The notes under the pieces were generated by a model, which had not been told where the DNA came from, made no database searches, and was given only the letters and a program-made list of their open reading frames with translations. Below, piece by piece: positions 61,878-64,000 of a stretch of DNA of 64,000 bases. Made by a program: the position numbers and the translations under genes. The stretch's first letter is position 1; each line of letters starts with the position of its first letter. Origin of the DNA: Candidatus Vicinibacter affinis (lineage in GTDB: Bacteria; Bacteroidota; Bacteroidia; Chitinophagales; Saprospiraceae); the NCBI GenBank assembly GCA_016714365.1, contig JADJNH010000005.1:2828501-2892500 (forward strand), written 5' to 3'.

Positions 61878-63272
61878 ATGATTCAAAGGCTTCTCTTGGT
61901 CGTTACCCTATTGACCCTGCATATTGAAATGACAGCCCAATTACGGGGGAAAGAATATTTGTCTGCCAAAGCAACTAAAGGACAAGGTGTTTTAAGTCTT
62001 CTCAGAACATATAAGCTATTAGATAAAAAATGCAACCTCGAGGCATTTTATGAAATCAACAAGCTGGTACCAGGGGCTGAATTGAAAAATGGCAAATCTT
62101 ACAAGTTGCCTATTTTAAAGTCTAAATACGATGGAAAAAGTATCAGAACATCTGTCGACATTGCGAACTATGAAACAGCTAGGGCAATTCAAGAATTTAA
62201 CCAAGATTTGTTTAATGCAAAATTGAAAAAATCAGATTATAAATCAAGTAGAGAATTGTGGATTCCATTGTATTATGAAGGCTGTCCAATACAAGAAATT
62301 GGCCAGAAATCTAAGCATACACTAATTGACAAAAATTTTGCTTCAACGCGTAATTCGTTATCCCTTGAGCCTATTAAGGCTCTTAATTCGACTCCAAAAT
62401 CACAAGACAAACGAATATTGGTTGCAGATACAAAATTAGATGAAGAGCTTTTTGAAAATGAATTTAACCAAGTTGAAAACTCAAATAGACGCCCAATAAA
62501 CAACTCTGTGAATGACAAATCATTCACCAGAAAAGTTTCTAATAAAATGGTAAAAGTATCCCTGTTTGGGAAAGAGAAAAGTGAAGTTCCAATTGAATCT
62601 GATGAATTAAAGGATCAAATATTTTACATTGTCCCCGGCCACGGTGGACCAGATCCAGGCGCTTTAGCAAAACTGCCCAACAGTCACACAATTTGTGAAG
62701 ATGAATATGCCTACGATGTAAGTCTCAGGTTAGCGCGAAATTTAATTATACGTGGCGCAACTGTTCATATCATTGTTCAGGATAAAAATGATGGTATACG
62801 TGATGAACGCTATCTGGATTGTGATGAAGATGAAAAGGTAATGGGCGGGCTAGAAATGCCAATTAGCCAGAAGAAAAGACTAAGACAAGGGATGGTAAAA
62901 GTAAATCAACTATACCTCGAACATAAATTAGAAGGATTTAAAAAGCAATGGATGGTTTCGATACACATTGATTCGCAGCCGGAAGAAAACAGACAAGATG
63001 TTTTCTTTTACTATCAAGCTGATAGTAAGAAAAGTAAAAGAAAAGCTAAAGATCTTCAAAAAGTGTTTACAGAAAAATATCAAGAATTCCAAGGAAGAGA
63101 TTATAATGGAGATATTTCCACCAGACCGCTCTATGTAATTCGTGCTTCTCAACCTGATCCTATTTTCATTGAGCTCGCCAATATTCGCAACCCTAAAGAC
63201 CAGGAAAGAATCCTTTCTCCAAAAAACCGACAAGTACTTGCTGACTGGTTGTTACAAGGATTTTTAGATTAA
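61878..63272 (+). CDS. N-acetylmuramoyl-L-alanine amidase (amidase_3) with LysM-like N-terminal region
   Basis: A 464-residue exported protein: signal peptide (1-21), a LysM-like region (about 30-75: GQGVLSLLRTYKLLDKKCNL, NGKSYKLPI), an unstructured linker (about 145-245) and the zinc amidase_3 domain (about 250-460) with VPGHGGPDPGA (H255), ICEDEYAYDVSLRLA (Glu ligand) and VSIHIDSQ (H363). It would cleave the amide between MurNAc and the stem peptide during cell separation or wall turnover. The long linker and LysM-like module suggest local anchoring to glycan. Confidence 0.9.
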   Translation: MIQRLLLVVTLLTLHIEMTAQLRGKEYLSAKATKGQGVLSLLRTYKLLDKKCNLEAFYEINKLVPGAELKNGKSYKLPILKSKYDGKSIRTSVDIANYETARAIQEFNQDLFNAKLKKSDYKSSRELWIPLYYEGCPIQEIGQKSKHTLIDKNFASTRNSLSLEPIKALNSTPKSQDKRILVADTKLDEELFENEFNQVENSNRRPINNSVNDKSFTRKVSNKMVKVSLFGKEKSEVPIESDELKDQIFYIVPGHGGPDPGALAKLPNSHTICEDEYAYDVSLRLARNLIIRGATVHIIVQDKNDGIRDERYLDCDEDEKVMGGLEMPISQKKRLRQGMVKVNQLYLEHKLEGFKKQWMVSIHIDSQPEENRQDVFFYYQADSKKSKRKAKDLQKVFTEKYQEFQGRDYNGDISTRPLYVIRASQPDPIFIELANIRNPKDQERILSPKNRQVLADWLLQGFLD

Positions 63273-63516
63273 TCATTAACCCCCTATTACAAAAAATATT
63301 GTGCCGTTTTGGCTTGTTAATTTGATGTTACAACTTAACAGACTTAACCTTAATGGTAATAAGATTAATTCATCTAATATTTAATTCTATTACCCTTGTT
63401 TTTGGCGTACAATTTTTAATAAATTGAACTTTATTAAATCAACCAATATATTAAGCCATAATTTTTCTATTCATTCATCGAATAATACAAATCCTTGAAA
63501 TTTTAGATAAAATAAA

Positions 63517-63544
63517 AAAGGGACAATGAATTCATTGTCCCTTT
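63517..63544 (-). terminator. Rho-independent terminator of rpoC
   Basis: A perfect 28-bp palindrome whose left half is AAAGGGACAATGAA, centred on GAATTC (63528-63533), followed on the minus strand by a T-rich tract (TTTTTTATTTTAT). It lies 20 bp beyond the rpoC stop codon. Confidence 0.93.
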
Positions 63545-63563
63545 CAAAATATGATACAATATT

Positions 63564-64000
63564 TTACAATTCAGAAGAATGTTTGCGTCTAAAACCAGTG
63601 TTAACCAAAAGATCTTTGTAAATCTTCTGACCCGTACCTGCCGGAATTTTCTTTCCAATAATTACATTCTCTTTTAAGCCAGACAAATCATCAGATTTTG
63701 CTGCAATTGCCGCTGAGCTCAAGACTTTTGTTGTTTCCTGGAAGGAAGCTGCTGAAATCCAACTACTTGTTCCGAGTGATGCTCTGGTAATACCCAAAAG
63801 CAAAGAACTGGAAGTTGCTGATACCGCATCCCTGAATTCACAAATTTTCTTATCGTTTCGCTTAAGAAATGAATTCTCCTCTCTTAATTGTCTTATAGAA
63901 ACCAACTGGCCGCGTTTCAACTTTGCAGAATCTCCTGCTTCTGTGATCACTTTTTTGTCAAAAATGTTATCATTTTCAGCAATAAATGTCCATTTATCTA
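63564..64000 (-). CDS. rpoC: DNA-directed RNA polymerase subunit beta', C-terminal part, continues off window
   Basis: The frame is open to base 64000. The C-terminus shows SATSSSLLLGITRASLGTSS, WISAASFQETTKVLSSAAIA and GLKENVIIGKKIPAGTG, invariant RpoC sequences near the trigger-loop/jaw end, followed by a short tail (VNTGFRRKHSSEL). The protein is the catalytic beta' subunit of RNA polymerase. It ends the classical rpoBC operon, with the palindromic terminator right behind it. The Met/Val at 63950 is internal, not a start. Confidence 0.96.
   Translation of the reverse strand, partial: DKWTFIAENDNIFDKKVITEAGDSAKLKRGQLVSIRQLREENSFLKRNDKKICEFRDAVSATSSSLLLGITRASLGTSSWISAASFQETTKVLSSAAIAAKSDDLSGLKENVIIGKKIPAGTGQKIYKDLLVNTGFRRKHSSEL

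Noticed and set aside
63273..63516. Intergenic region examined for tRNA or small RNA genes
   Set aside because: No cloverleaf, no GC-rich structure besides the rpoC terminator and no open frame with a recognisable product.
1..64000. Search for CRISPR arrays, toxin-antitoxin pairs, restriction systems, phage or transposon genes
   Set aside because: No direct-repeat arrays, integrases, transposases or defence-type domains are visible; the region looks like core plus surface-protein genes.

Overview
The window is about 64 kb of compact, AT-rich chromosome from a Bacteroidota member, most likely a Saprospiraceae-type (Saprospiria/Chitinophagia-like) environmental bacterium. The grounds are: type IX secretion (T9SS) cargo with gliding-motility-type C-terminal domains, PorP/SprF porins, GldC, DUF4249 lipoproteins paired with TonB-dependent receptors, a fused DAHP synthase/chorismate mutase, TAnnTTTG promoter boxes, few Shine-Dalgarno sites and many short leaders. 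The family assignment is inference; the phylum is well supported. I saw no rRNA, tRNA, CRISPR array, prophage, IS element or integrase, and no clearly broken gene.

Layout. 1-7.4 kb: C-terminus of one alkaline-phosphatase-superfamily (LTA-synthase-like) protein facing a complete membrane-anchored paralogue, a sodium:solute symporter, an untracked 32-residue membrane micro-ORF and a large secreted PIG-L deacetylase. 7.5-11.6 kb: DAHP synthase/chorismate mutase, then an ABC ATPase / permease / YtrA-type GntR / DUF2807 operon with a clear promoter and a perfect inverted-repeat operator. 11.7-17.6 kb: acyl-CoA dehydrogenase, a Cys-rich small exported protein plus TonB receptor (probable metal uptake), and dnaK convergent across a bidirectional terminator. 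17.7-25.2 kb: lipoproteins, panB-mltG, tilS, a peroxiredoxin-like protein and mdh. 25.3-35.2 kb: two tandem T9SS-type secreted M43-like metalloproteases, sucC, xseA-xseB, an LptF/LptG permease, a long acyl-CoA dehydrogenase and an SPFH protein.

35.3-49.9 kb is the most distinctive region: two tandem, diverged copies of a three-gene cassette, all on the minus strand, each in the order PorP/SprF porin, TPR-PD40-OmpA-like protein, about 1200-residue PKD-rich surface protein with a type B T9SS C-terminal domain. Each copy keeps the same spacing and the same unusual OmpA-like variant, which suggests a complete surface-assembly module (export porin, periplasmic anchor, cell-surface filament or adhesin).

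50.2-52.1 kb: a DUF7009-like protein with fdhD and mobA (molybdenum cofactor maturation). 52.1-56.8 kb: TonB receptor, DUF4249 lipoprotein, gldC and a membrane protein in one operon. 56.8-58.1 kb: TraB/GumN-like protein and an Lrp/AsnC regulator. 58.3-61.7 kb: ccmB-ccmC-ccmD-like heme export genes overlapping a glutamate dehydrogenase gene; the CcmC carries an unusual periplasmic insertion. 61.9-64 kb: a LysM-like/amidase_3 cell-wall amidase and the 3' end of rpoC with a perfect palindromic terminator.
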